Shown here in pieces: positions 46,025 to 58,239 of a stretch of DNA of 64,000 bases (its first letter is position 1; each line of letters opens with the position of its first letter). Source of the stretch: Isoetes taiwanensis. Lineage: Eukaryota; Streptophyta; Lycopodiopsida; Isoetales; Isoetaceae. Both the position numbers and the translations under genes were made by a program. The stretch spans positions 622,001 to 686,000 of the forward strand of contig JAJEKV010000132.1 in the NCBI GenBank assembly GCA_021234155.1, given 5' to 3'. The notes beneath the pieces are model-generated. The model was given only the letters and a program-made list of their open reading frames with translations. It made no database searches and had not been told where the DNA came from.

Positions 46025-49000
46025 TGGTATCAGAGCTGTAGGTTGATCTTGTCTCGTTGTTCGAGATGTCTAAGTTTATGAAGATTGAGTCCACTCTAAA
46101 GCCTTTTGATGGAACGATTGGCATTCTTGGAAGTTTCGAGTGAAGGGTTTGTTGGAAGCCGATGATTGTTGGTCCGCGGATAGGAGAGTCTAAACCACAA
46201 ACTCTAAAAAGATGATTGGAAGGAGAAAGATCGAAGGGCTTATAGCATTTCTTCTAAATGTTATCACCGATGGTGTATTAATGCAAAGTTACTGTGAAGT
46301 AGTTCTATATCTTCATCATCTTCACCAACTTCTTTTACATCAAGCATGATCTTTGGGAGGCATTAGAAGCAAAGTATGGCCAATTAACCTCGCAGAGCTT
46401 GTCGCTTTAGAGGCAAAGTTAAATACTTTGAAGTATAAGGAAGGAGAAGACGTGGAAAAACTCATTGTAGCTTTCAATGAGATATTTGCAAAGTTTGCTG
46501 CCGCAGCCAAGCTAAGACCCGTGAGGCTCAAGTTATAGCTTTCACAAAAGCTTTTCCTCAAAGACTTGATCCTTTAAAGATGTCTATAAGGACACTTTAT
46601 AAAGGTAATTTTGTTGAAGCGCAGTAGTTCCATCAAGGCTGAGCTTGAGACACAACAAGTCGCAGCAGCTATAGGAGTAATTCTAATGAAGTGGCTCTTG
46701 CAATACGTGGGTGGTGGACGGAAGAGGTCGCGGGTTATGTTTATCGTGGACGGGTCGTGGTGGTCGAGGTGGTGTTGGTACAAGTAGAGGTACCACACAA
46801 GAAGATGGTAATGGTCGTGGAGGACGCGTTGGATGATGATGGGAGATTTGCCAATGTCGAAAGTGTAACTATTGCCATAAGTTGGGTCACATACAAAGAT
46901 TTTGTAGACAAATGAAAGCTGATTTGAAGAGATTGTCACCGAGTACAAGAGCCAAAATGTGAATGATATTGTTCCAAGAAGTAGCGCGAACAAACGTTGC
47001 ATTCTCGTGTGATACAAAAAAATGAAAATAAAGAAGAGATTGGTTTGAAAGTTATGGAGGTTGCCGATAGATATAGTAGGAGTCGCTTTGTGCATTGATT
47101 CTCGTGCAACAAACAATATGTTTTCATCTCGTGCTTGGTTTGATAAGTTGCGTAACACTTCAACTACTCGTGAGAGTTGGAGATGGTGATGAAAAGATTG
47201 TAGGTGGAGTAGGAGATGCACTAATTCCTTTGTCAAATGGAAAAGTTTTGCATTTTTATGATGCTTTATTGGTACCTGATTTGATCACTAATCTTGTATC
47301 GCTGGCAAAGATTTTGGCACACGTGACATCGAAAGTGTTGTTTGATAGTGAATGTTGTAGAATCTTCAATCTAGATTGGAAGGTGGTTCTTCAAGTCTAA
47401 CGCCGAGGTAACTTGTATGAAGTCTTGGTTGATTCTCACCAAGAGAAGTTGTTAAGTCTTGTAGCAAAACCTCCCCGTTTCTCAACTTGAACTTTGGCAT
47501 CGTAGGATTGGCACATTTGAATGTGGCCACGCATCCAACATATGGTGAAGAATCAATTGGTAGCAGATCTTAGTTGTGGACATGAAACTAAGATTGGTGT
47601 TTGTGTTCGTGATGCATGCTTGAAAGATGCATGTTTTGCCTTTCAAAGACTCGAAAGGAAAACTAGTGAAGTATTGGAGCTTGTTCATTCTCGATGTTGT
47701 TGGACCCATGCATGTTACTTCTTTGAATAGAAAGTTATACTTTGTAACTTTCATTGACGATTTTAAAGGTGAAATGCAAATGTTATTTTCGAAAGCACTA
47801 AGGATGAAGTTTTTGGAGTTTTCAAGCAATATAAAGCATGGGCAGAGAACTTGATTGGAAAAAAAAAGATCAAATGTTTGAGATCTGATCGTGGTGGTGA
47901 GTACATGTCAAGAGAGTTCCGGGGAGTTTTGTGCTTCTCATGGAATCAAACGTGAGTATACGTGTCCGTGTACACCTCAACAAAATGGAGTTGCGTAACG
48001 AAGAATAGAACATTGGTTGAAGCAAAGACGGAGTATGTTGTGGTTATCCGATTTACCTCTCTCTTTGGGCTGAAGCGGTGAACACTTTGTTATGTGCAAA
48101 ATCGAATTCCCACATCCGCACTGATAAAATTCCGTAAGAAGTTTGGAGTGGTAAAAGCAGAGTGTGAAACACTTACGCTCTTTTGGGTGTTTATCTTATA
48201 GTTTTGTTCCGTGATGATGATCAAGAAAGTTGGATGCCAAAAGTGAGGAGTACTATCTAGTTGGATATTCGTAAGAATCCAAAGGTTATCGCTTGTATAA
48301 TCCAAGGAAGAGGAATATTCACATATCACGCAATGTAATCTTTGATGAGACACGATTGTATAGGAGCGCATCCAACTTCAATAAGCAAAATTGATGAAGA
48401 ATGGATTCCGTGAGATTGGTTGGATGTGCGCCTAATACCAAGCCATTGGAGATTGAATTTGAAGATGGAGATGAGGAGCATGATGGTGTACTCGAAGATG
48501 TTGAAGGTGATGTACCCGCTGTATTTGCACCAGATGTTCAAAGAAAGCGCGGATGTACCAACAATTATATGATCCTGAATTGTATGGTCGTGGCAAGCGG
48601 ACAAAGCAACCATCAAAGATGCTTTGGAAACCTGGTGAACCCCAAGAAGAAGTCACTAGTGCATGTTTTCTAGTAACTGAGCCAATATCATACAAGGAGG
48701 CAATGAAATCAAGGATGCCGCTAAATGGCTTAGAAGCAACCGATGCGTAATATACAAGTTTGATGGAGAATAAGACTTGGGTGTTGGTAGATTCTCCTCT
48801 TAATGCTCATGTGATTGGTTGTAAGTGGGTTATGGTGCGTAAGCTTGATCCCCGATGGCAAGGTGGAGAAGTACAAAGCAAGACTTGTTGCTCAAGGTTT
48901 CTCACAGATTGAAGGGATTGAGTACAATGAAAGATTTGCTCCAGTTGTGAAATCACCCACGGTAAAACTTCTTCTTGCTATGACAGCAGAATTTAACTTG

Positions 49001-50252
49001 ATTGCAGAGACAATGGACGTAAAGGCAAAGATTTCTCAATGGAGATCTTGAAGAAGTGATTTACATGAGGCAAACCTCAAGGATACAATGTTCCGTGACT
49101 AGAAAACAAGGTTTGTTTATTGAAGAAATCATTGTATGGATTGAGACAAGTCATGGTAGACAATGGTATGCATGCCTAGATCAATTTCTCAAATCAAAAG
49201 GTTTTGTGACTTCTCCAGCAGATGATTGTCTTTATATTGGAAGGTGTGATGATGCAGTATGTTTTATTGGGATTCATGTTGATGATAGTCTCATTGTTGG
49301 GAATTCACGACAATATGTGGATTTTGTGAAAATATGTTAAGTAAGTTTATTTCAAATGACGATCAAGGTTATATACATCATTACCTTGGCATGAAGGTGG
49401 AGATTGATCGAGATCAAGGTAAAGTCAAATTGAGCCAACATGGATATGTTGAAAAGATGTTGGAGAAATTTAGAATGCAGACTTGCAAACCTGTGGCAAC
49501 ACCAATTGTACCAGGTACTATCTTATCTATGCAGATGAGACCTAAAACGCAGGGGGAGTATGAAACAATGTTGAAGACACCATATCAAAGCTTGATTGGA
49601 GCATTGATGTACCTTGCATTGAACACTAGACCAGATATTGCTTTTGCAACAGGATATCTTAGCAGGTTTATGTCTGAACCAGGTTCTCAACATTGGCAAG
49701 CTGCTAAGCGCGTTCTTCGGTATTTGAAAGGTACTATTGATTATGGTTTAGTACTTCATGGTGGACAAAAGTTGTTAGTATACCAGATGATGATTGGGCT
49801 GGTGACATTGATACTAGAAGATCCACTAGTGGTATGGGCGCTTTTTTTGATGGTGGAAGTTTGATTTCATGGAGATGTAAACGCCAAGAATCGCTGGCAT
49901 TATCATCACCGAAGCAGAGTATATAGCGGTCTCGTGTGCTGCAAGAGAAGTGGTATGGATGCTAAGACTTATGAAAAGTATTTTTATGAAACAAATAGAA
50001 CCAACAAAAATATTGTGCGACAATCAAAGTTGTATTGCTATAGCTTAAGAATCCTGTACCACTATAGAACAAAGCATATTGCTATAAGACATCATTTTAT
50101 ACGCCAAGTAGTAAAGAAGTTTAAAGATTAAGTTGAGTTTGTAACGCATCAAACACAAAGTTGCAGATATATTTACCAAACCACCAAGGGCAAGGCTCGC
50201 TTTTGAAGAATTACGCCATATTTTGGGAGTTCAAGTGTTGGCATGAGGGGAG

Positions 50253-50480
50253 TGTTAGAATATTGAGTATTGATTTGTACAATGTTATCAACATGCATTA
50301 GATTGCATGCATGTACATGCACATGCGCATGCACGCATGTGATTGCATGCACAACACTTGTATAGTATGCATGTGCATTAAGATTTATTCATTGTATATA
50401 TATTGGATATGAATAAAGGAGAAGATGTCTTGGTTTGGTGAAGGATCTTGTTTATTGTCCTCCTCTACCTATTCTTTACA
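50253..50480 (+). repeat. copia 3' LTR
   Basis: 228 bp, near-identical to the 5' LTR without its internal duplication; preceded by the purine tract GCATGAGGGGAG. Confidence 0.95.
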
Positions 50481-50485
50481 GGTTG

Positions 50486-50863
50486 GTCCCTTTCAACCAT
50501 AATCTTTAAATTAATTTTTGTAAGTACTGATGTACTATGATTCTACAGGCCAGTAATAGTTATCTAGGTGCCTGCAACTTCTTAGGGGTACTGAGGGCCC
50601 ATGTTCTTGTTTCCATATACATTTTCTCTTGGAAGTGCTATGTTCTACCAGTTACGATCGACTGAGGGCCAACGTTGTGCTTTGCATATGTATTATCTTT
50701 AAGTGTTGTGTGAAGGACTACGGTCCCAAACTATGATCATGAATGATCTATCTACGTAATTACTGACCTAAATATGTTGCTTTGGTAACTTATGCTCTCC
50801 GTACATTCACCACTTAACTTCAACGCTGAGGACAATATTATTCTTGGGGGGGGGGAGGGAGAA
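50486..50863 (+). mobile_element. gypsy chromovirus, 3' end of internal region
   Basis: Continues the gypsy element after the copia insertion. It ends in GAGGACAATATTATTCTTGG and a G-rich purine tract (50846-50863) directly before TGTGACG, the usual arrangement before a chromovirus 3' LTR. Confidence 0.7.
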
Positions 50864-51635
50864 TGTGACGTTCGTCATATTTATACAATGTATGTATAAA
50901 TACCATGACACATCAGCATGGGTACTTTGGAGCCGTTATGGATTAAACTAAAAGGGTTTAAATTGGCTATGCTAAAATGTCAGCTAATTAAGCTCATCAA
51001 TAACTAAATGACTAACTAGTTATTATTAATTAGTATAAATCCACCAATAAGGTGAGGCCACCTGGACCAACTCGATTGGCCCATGCTGCTTGCCCATCTG
51101 GGAGGCAATCAAGTGGGTCTCCAGTCATAATTCTGCCCCAAATCGATTTGGGAGGATTTGGTGAAGGAGGAGCTGCTTGATCATACCAAATAAGACCAGT
51201 TACATGGAGACCTTAAGAGATAATGGCTCTAGCCAAGACACAGGTTAGTACTTAGATAGCTTGAGCTTCTAGCTAACCCTTGTATGTGTAGTTGTATGAT
51301 TAATCTCTATTTCATGCTTTAATTGAGGTTATGGATGGATGTATGCACGATGATTGTTCTCTTTCTGTTCCTCCTGTGTGTGGGAATTATGGGGGTTATA
51401 GACTTAACGGTCATCTAATAGTAGAGATATTCCTAGTTAAAACCCCTTAAATCCCATTAAATGCGGCCTCTGCACAAGAGCCCACCTAGCTGTGGATGCT
51501 ATGCCAGAAATGAGCACCATATAATGGGTACAATGGTGAAGTGGATGTGGGGCCTTCATGAGCATGTCTACTGGGGCCTCTATAGTGTGCTAGGCTTATA
51601 GTCGGTCACTGCGTGTGGGTTGGGTATGGGTTGTG
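50864..51635 (+). repeat. gypsy LTR, left part
   Basis: Starts TGTGACGTTCG right after the purine tract. It is cut near 51585-51635 at a 51-bp block (CTATAGTGTGCTAGGCTTAT and following) that recurs at 53888, where the right part of an LTR resumes. Confidence 0.65.
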
Positions 51636-53887
51636 GATGCCGAGTCTTGGTTAGATGAGATCCATGAGTTTAGAACCTCTTATGGAATGACTGATAAAGA
51701 CATCGACAAAGTTGCTATCAATAACCTCACCGGTCCAGTGCATATTTGTGGAGGGAGTATGCAAAAGCCAACAAATTTTCAAGGAGTAAGTGCAAGTTCA
51801 CAACATTTCCTAAAGCTTTCAAACCTCACTATATTTCACGTACCTATACTTGTCAGCAAATCCAAATCTTCTATAGGTTGGCACAGAAGCATTTATCAGT
51901 ACAAAGTTACACTAATGGGTTCATGCGCCTCCGCTTGTATGTTCCAGCTATCATAGAGAGACGAGCTATGCAGAAGTATATTGAGAGATTGTCTTCCAAT
52001 CTTAGTACGTGCAATTGACCCCAAGTTAGTGGCTAAAGCTGCAGCGAAGGCCCTAAGCCTCGAAGAGGAAGCACCCAAGACATCATACCAGCGGCCCTCT
52101 AGCCTTGATGGAGATAGGCCATATACACCTTGTAGGCCTCGATCAACCAGTCCGGGGCCCGATAGACTGAATGACACTATGGGTGCCACGTGACAAATTT
52201 TTCAATCTATTTCAAGAGGGTACAAAAATAGCTCAGGAAGGATATGGCGTGCTTTAGATGCTTTTGCCAAGGATACCATATTTAGAATTGCCTGTTGATG
52301 CAGCTAGCTCGGGCAGCAATAGTAGAAGCGAGTTGCAAGGAGCTACCCCCTATGACTGACTTGCCTACCACAGGATGTGACGCGCCGTGAGATATGAGTG
52401 CCACAATTTCGCAGCTATAGAAATAGAGAATGCAGACTGTCAGATAGCTGTCATAGTCACCAGTGGAAAGATAGACTATGAATTCTTTGTTCTTTCTATA
52501 GATAGAGATGGTATCCATAATTTTGTTTTTTCCCTAGGATGACAGAAGTCTTTCATATCGAACCCTTCAGATCTAAGCCATAGCCAGTTCAATTGGCAAC
52601 TGGAACTATTGTCAAGAGCATACGTTCCTTTGGGACCCGAGTGATCAAGAATATTGTGAGATATGACCTCATTATTGGTATACAATTCTTGGCTGCTGGT
52701 ACATCCAACAATGTTTGTGAGCAACCAGAAATGACATACGCTGTATCAAATGGTATGCACGTTACCTTTCTGGGGAGTGGAGTGTGAGATAGTGCTTGCG
52801 CCTAGTACAAAGCCAATAAGTAAGGCTCCATATCGTAGAAGTACACTTCAATTGGCAGAACTTATAAAGCAGTTCCAGGACCTTCTTATATTAGGATTTA
52901 TCCAACCGAGTGTCTCATCCTTTGGGACACCTATTTTGTTTGCCAAGACAAAGGGTGGTACTTTAAGAATCTGCATTGAGTACCTTCAAATGCACAAGCA
53001 TATCATCAAGAATAGCTATGCTTTACAAAGGGCAGATGAATTATTCAACTAGCTACAAGGAGCTAAGTACTTTTCCAAGATTGAACTCCCGTCAGATTAT
53101 CACCAGATAAGGATAAAAGAGGAGGGTGTCCATAAGTCAGCCTTTAGGACGAGGTATGGCCATTATGAGTTTACTATTATGCCCTTTTGATTGGCCAATG
53201 CTTCCGCCACATTCATGAGACTCATGAATGATGTCTTCCGCGAATCCCCTTGATGAGTTTGTCATCGCCTTCTTTGATGACATACGTATTTACAACAAGA
53301 CATTGGAGGAGCATGAACACCATCTTCGAATGGCTCTGCAAAAATTGCGATGCCATAAGCTTTTTGCTAAGTTTCCAAATGCGCACTTGCGACTACGGAG
53401 GTGTACTTAGGCCATATTGTTTCAGCGGATGGCCCAAGCATACCGTACATCCTCGAAAACTTTGGAAGTTCCCAATGCCAAGTGGAAAATCATTACCATG
53501 GATTTCATAGTTGGCCTTCCATGAACCTTGAGGGGATGTGATGCTTTGACGGTAGTGGTGGATAAGCTCTCTAAAATGGCATATTTTTTGCCATGCCAAA
53601 CCATCGACACTGCATTGGACACGGCATATCTTTTTACTAAGAAGATCTTCCACCTTTATCGCATGCCATGGGCGATTATATCAAATAGGAATCCTAAGTT
53701 TGTTAGTGCCTTCTAGACGGATTTCTTTAGCACTATCCAGACCAAAATCTCCATGGGTTCGACCTATCACCTGCAGACAGATGGACAGACAGAGTGCGCC
53801 AATTAAATCATTGAAGATATGGTACGTAATTGTGTCTAGAATAAGCAATCCAAGTGGGCAGACTACATACATTTGGTGTAGTTTGCC
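51636..53887 (+). mobile_element. second gypsy fragment (gag to integrase) with internal deletion
   Basis: Begins abruptly in gag (AESWLDEIHEFRTSYGMTDK; then FYRLAQKHLSVQSY), followed by a degenerate knuckle, a YDLIIGIQFLAA protease-side motif (about 52660), and RT from about 52800 (GGTLRICIEY; catalytic FFDD at about 53270). At about 53435 the sequence jumps from the RT end (GHIVSADG-like) to the integrase core (NHYHGFHSWPS in one frame), so about 1 kb covering RNase H and the IN zinc region is missing relative to the first copy. It ends in IN at SKWADYIHLV. Confidence 0.8.
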
Positions 53888-54654
53888 CCTATAGTGTGCT
53901 AGGCTTATAGTCAGTCATGGCATGTGGGCCGGGTATGGGTCTGACAACCCCTGCGTCGCAAGTAACATCCAGAAGGATGTCCTCGGCTCGCTAGGTGGGG
54001 TGAGCCGAACTATAAATTTAGGGGGGTAAGTCAGGTACAGATGCTTGGGTACCCATGGTGCCATGAGGGATTCATCTTTGTCCTGCCTCATCGGACTGAG
54101 GAGATGCAACCTGGAGTAGTCTCACAGGATGAATCCATGAGATTACATCTCCGGGAGGCTACATTCACGCCATAACATGTTCCAGCCATCTGCAAACTGT
54201 GCATAGGAGGGGCAGATGGAGTAGACTACCCTACTCATGATTCTATGCCAACCAATGCCGATGTTATGATTCCGTCTGTTGATATCCGGTGGCCTTGATT
54301 GTCAGTTGACCCCTTTGAGTCTGAGTTTGGGTTAGAACCTTCATTTCTGATGCATTTGCTATGTATATTGATATTGTGTGATGTCGTCTTGCTGATGGAT
54401 AGAACACCCTTCGTGGTGGCATATTATTATGTATATTGTGTGTTGGGTGCTAACATGTATGTAGACTTCCACTATATAGGATTTCCCATAGAAGGTGTGG
54501 GGCAAATGACACCTCCGTCCCCTTCACTCGGATACTTGCCCATCACAAGTGGTTCGAGTTAGACGGGGGGTCTTCGTGGTGATTCAATTACCACGGAGGG
54601 TAATTTCCCGTATTTATATGACGGGAGCATCATATAGGTTCGGGGAGTGTCACA
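53888..54654 (+). repeat. gypsy LTR, right part
   Basis: Begins with the 51-bp block shared with 51585-51635 and ends GGGGAGTGTCACA. The TGTGAC start at 50864 and GTCACA end here are the expected inverted LTR termini. Confidence 0.65.
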
Positions 54655-54655
54655 A

Positions 54656-54672
54656 TGGTTTCAGAGCCATGA
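54656..54672 (+). promoter_or_regulatory. gypsy tRNA primer-binding site
   Basis: TGGTTTCAGAGCCATGA, one base after the LTR end, is a one-base variant of the initiator Met-tRNA primer site. It shows that an LTR ends here and that another internal region once followed. Confidence 0.75.
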
Positions 54673-56278
54673 TCTTGGTAGACCGGATCATAGCTCTGGC
54701 CATGTTCTAACCCGTTAGATCGATTAGTTGATAGGTGATCTCTAATGTCAAAAATTACCTTAAATCTTTAGGTATTGTGCCAATTAGTTTAAGTACGTGA
54801 ATATGTAGCATAATAACGGGGGTTTTTTTTTTGTATTTCTGTACGGTTTTTGCCATGGTTTTTATATGATTTGATGGGCGTATTGCGCGAGCCATACTAA
54901 TCAGTATTTCTAGAGTGCGCCGCGTATTTTATTTCTTAAATTCCATATCTTCAATGGTTTACCCCTTTTTATTTTTATTTCTATGATTTATTTAAAATTT
55001 ACCCCTTCTTTTATGATTTATTTAAAACTGTTCTGCATGCGTGGCCTCGAGCCCCCGCTATTTTAGGGTTAGTCAAGCCATTTAGGTTTCTCCCCGGTTT
55101 CAGCAGGCATAAGGCAAAGCAAAGAACGATGTCTTTTTAAATTCGACTATGCAAAGAAGGTTTGGATTCTTTGGAGCTCATTAGAGACGACCTATCTCGA
55201 AGAGGTTCTTCATTGCGATTTTGTGTCTGTGCTTTGATCAGCATACAACGCACATGAGGATGGAAAACCTAATGGAAAAAAATTATTATTATCTTCAGTG
55301 CCACTTCCAGTGCCTTGAACTCGAAGGGAAGAGTATCAGGCGAGATATCCACATGATTACATAAACATTAACCTGGAGCAGATTCTCCCCATCTTTCCAT
55401 GCCGTGCCTAATGTAGTTTGTTTTCGTGGTTTTATGCCCGCTGGGTGTTGTTTGGATCTGTACTTGCATGACCATTCAATTCGACTCAACAAATCTGGTC
55501 ATAGGTTGCTTGCAAAAAATCGGCTTTTTCAGGTTCGATTCTTCCTCTGGGATTCAGTGATCAATCAAGGTTCCACGTTCAAAAATTTGCAGGATTTTTT
55601 TGCCTAAAACTAGCTCAACTGGCCTGTTCTTTTTGTGGCTTCTGGAAATAAGCCCCTATTTTGCTTCTGGGCCCAATCAACCTCTTAACCTCTGTTCTTA
55701 ACCTCTTCCAGCTCCAGCAATCTCAATCAGTGGCTTGAATCGTTTGTTATTTCCACATAAGAGATGCTGGGTTGTCATCAATCCTTTGTAATCGTTTGTC
55801 ATCAACGGATTCTGAGATCTTTGAGGTAAGATGTTTTGACCCTGAATAGCCTGGTCTTCTGGCTTTTAAGCCGCCAATTTTTCTTCTGGCATTTTCGTTC
55901 TTGTTGCAGTGTCACTTTCAAGTTTCATGATCTTCGATCATCTCACATCGTATAAAAAGCCTGAGGTTAGAGCTTTTTTTTCCTGCTTATAAGCGGCTAT
56001 AAATGATGCTGTCCAAGGCATCTTCCAACATTTCTATATTTCCAATGTTTGCAGGAACAGAAATGGCTGCTTGGTGTTATTTTCATGGTTCCCTTTTACT
56101 CTGTTGAATCCGTAAGTCCTATGCAGTATCTAGTCTTGTTGGCAGTGTATTCTTATGTGCTGCAGCATCATTATTAATTTTGCCCTCCCTTAATGCAGTT
56201 AGTTCCATTGTGGAATCCAACAATTTCCTTAGCTTGTGGAATTTCATGCTTAGATCGCTATGAAGCATTTGCGATGTA
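54673..56278. other. non-coding stretch
   Basis: AT-rich after the primer site. A leader-like TTTTAGGGTTAG lies at 55062-55073 and short C/T-rich stretches follow, possibly the 5' region of the PPR relic. Nothing coding is supported. Confidence 0.35.
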
Positions 56279-56740
56279 TTGTTTTATTTCGTTTCAGAAG
56301 AGCTAGAACCTCAGATACAATCCATGGTAGCTAATTTCGATGATGCAAGGGTTAGACAGAAGATCAAGGAGTTTATTGCCAACTTTTGTAGGCAAGGTAG
56401 GCTTAAAGAGGCAGTGGATTTTCTAGATGAACAAGAATTTTACAATGATGCCTCTTGGTTATTCTTATTTATTGGGAAGTCGCGTATGAGGCCAAGGCTT
56501 TATCGAGAGGGCGCCGAAGTTCATCTTCACATTAATAGAAGTGGTTTTACTGAGTAGTAGTTTTTTTTATTAGGAACCCGCTCATTCAGATGTATGGTAA
56601 ATGTGGCAGTTTGGATGACGCAACTGTTATTATTTGATTCCAAATGGGGAAGCGCGATGGTTGAACAAGCTTGGTTTTGGCAACCGTAGTTCTCATGGTT
56701 GAACAAGCTTGGTTTTGGCAACCGTAGTTCTAATGCATTG
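56279..56740 (+). pseudogene. PLS-type pentatricopeptide repeat gene fragment
   Basis: The first frame gives IANFCRQGRLKEAVDFLDEQ, a typical N-terminal PPR segment. After a shift, EAKALSRGRR and then VHLHINRSGF correspond to the 'EGRRVHxHI..SGF' segment, and a further shift gives NPLIQMYGKCGSLDDA, the hallmark of plant PLS PPR proteins. Stops follow. Intact members are organellar RNA-binding proteins that specify editing or processing sites. Only about 1.5 repeats remain. A 41-bp tandem duplication (about 56656-56735) overlies the 3' end. Confidence 0.8.
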
Positions 56741-57185
56741 AGAGATAATATGTAGCATTATAACAGGGATAATGCCATAATGTGGTTTTTCCAAAGAAGA
56801 ATTTGCAATCTTGGCAGCTCGGGGATGATTATAAATCATATCTTGTTTTTGATTCTATGAATATTCTTATTTGTGGGTGCCAATGCCAGTTATGATTGCC
56901 ATTTCTTTTGTATTGATGCTCCCTCTTTGTGGAATTAAATTTGTTTTACATATGCCATATGCTTTATGAATGCTTGCCATGGCAAAACAGGCTTGCATTG
57001 ATACCAAAGACATGTTACCATATGCACTAGCATATGCATGACAATGTGCAGCTTTACAATAGAAGGGGACTAGTGGCAATGGGAACAATTTGTTTGTCTT
57101 GATGTTTTGTGCTTTTTAGTAATTAATATGTAGGTCCATAACATTTACCTATGTTTTGTTAGTTAGGGCCCGAAGGGCCCAAATT

Positions 57186-57657
57186 TTTTTAATATAACAA
57201 TCAATGCATAACTACCATTAACATTTTTAATACAAACCATTGCATTTAACACATTATAATTAAAATCCCCTTAAACCCCCTTTGGTTTGGGTGCATATTC
57301 ACACGGGTTAATGAGGGGGGCGAGAGCCCCAAAAATATATTTACAATACATGTATAAAATTAACACCATTAAGTATATTCTCTCAAACCTTATAGTACTT
57401 TACAAATCTCAATATACAGTATACAAAAACTTGTACATGCATACCCCACAAACGAGGATCGCTATGTACGGTCAAGATCAAGGAATAAAGGGCAAATATG
57501 CCCATCCGACAGCTCTCGATGCCCGGAGTAACCCCCCGTGTGAATATGCACCCAAACCAAAGGGGGTTTAAGGGGGATTTTAATTATAATGTGTTAAATG
57601 CAATGGTTTGTATTAAAAATGTTAATGGTAGTTGTCTGTTGATTGTTATATTAAAAA
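57186..57657. mobile_element. foldback element with ~120-bp terminal inverted repeats
   Basis: 57186-57307 and 57535-57657 are inverted copies differing only in a few bases near the outer end and one C. Arms contain TTTAATATAACAATCA, ACATTATAATTAAAATCC and GGTTTGGGTGCATATTCACA. The ~230-bp interior is AT-rich and non-coding. No target duplication was identified. Confidence 0.9.
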
Positions 57658-57659
57658 TG

Positions 57660-58200
57660 AGAAAACTATGAAGTAAATTGTAGGATGTAAGAGTTGGGCA
57701 CTATTGAGTTTTTGGCAGAATACGGTCCCTTGTTCTCGGAGGCCATAACTTTTTGTAGAAATCTTCGATGAAGGCAATTCTTGCATCTTTACATAGAGGA
57801 CAAATAAATTGACTAAAACCCCTAGAAGCCCCATTGGGAGACATACCAGGAAGAAGATTTTTAGCACTTGCTTAAGTGCAACGCTGACAGGGAAATAGGT
57901 GTTTAGAATTTGATCGCAAAACCACGTTGGCGCCGTAGTATACCCGCATATAAAAAAACCCACCATATAGAAATATTTTTTATACGCTTTCAGAAAACAT
58001 TAGGCATTTATGAATTTTTAGGGATAATTTTCTTCTAACTTTTTTTGTGTCTCTTCTCACCTCCTCCAGTCGCCATAGCCACTGGATTTCGAGCTGCTTC
58101 CACCATAGTCAAGCTTGATTAGATGCCAAAGTTGACTGCCTCACCCTACTACCATAGCCAGACCCCAACTCTTTACCTCGGCGCCTACTTTCTCCTCCAC
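57660..58200. other. non-coding stretch
   Basis: A minus frame at 57646-57966 is short and Phe/Leu-rich without motifs. Nothing supported. Confidence 0.35.
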
Positions 58201-58239
58201 AAGCCATGGTTTGTACCATGCAAACCTAGAGCTATGACA

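Larger units (their letters stand above)
45765..50480 (+). mobile_element. Ty1/copia LTR retrotransposon, structurally complete, coding region decayed
   Basis: Bounded by GGTTG target duplications (45760-45764, 50481-50485). LTRs are 45765-46024 and 50253-50480, the primer site TGGTATCAGAGC (46025-46036) matches initiator Met-tRNA, and a purine tract ends at 50252. Domains run gag, zinc knuckle, protease, integrase, RT, RNase H; integrase before RT defines copia. Visible pieces are the CX2CX4HX4C knuckle (46864-46905), a protease motif CIDSRATNNM (usual G changed to R, about 47091), IN stretch IKCLRSDRGGEYMS (about 47866), RT HVDD (about 49275) and RNase H DDDWAGDIDTRRSTSG (about 49788). Stops and single-base shifts occur throughout, so it cannot encode a working polyprotein. 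It sits inside the gypsy element, hence is younger. Confidence 0.95.

Noticed and set aside
46574-47236. 220-codon minus frame
   Set aside because: It is antisense to the copia gag/protease region, where the plus strand has the zinc knuckle and protease motifs.
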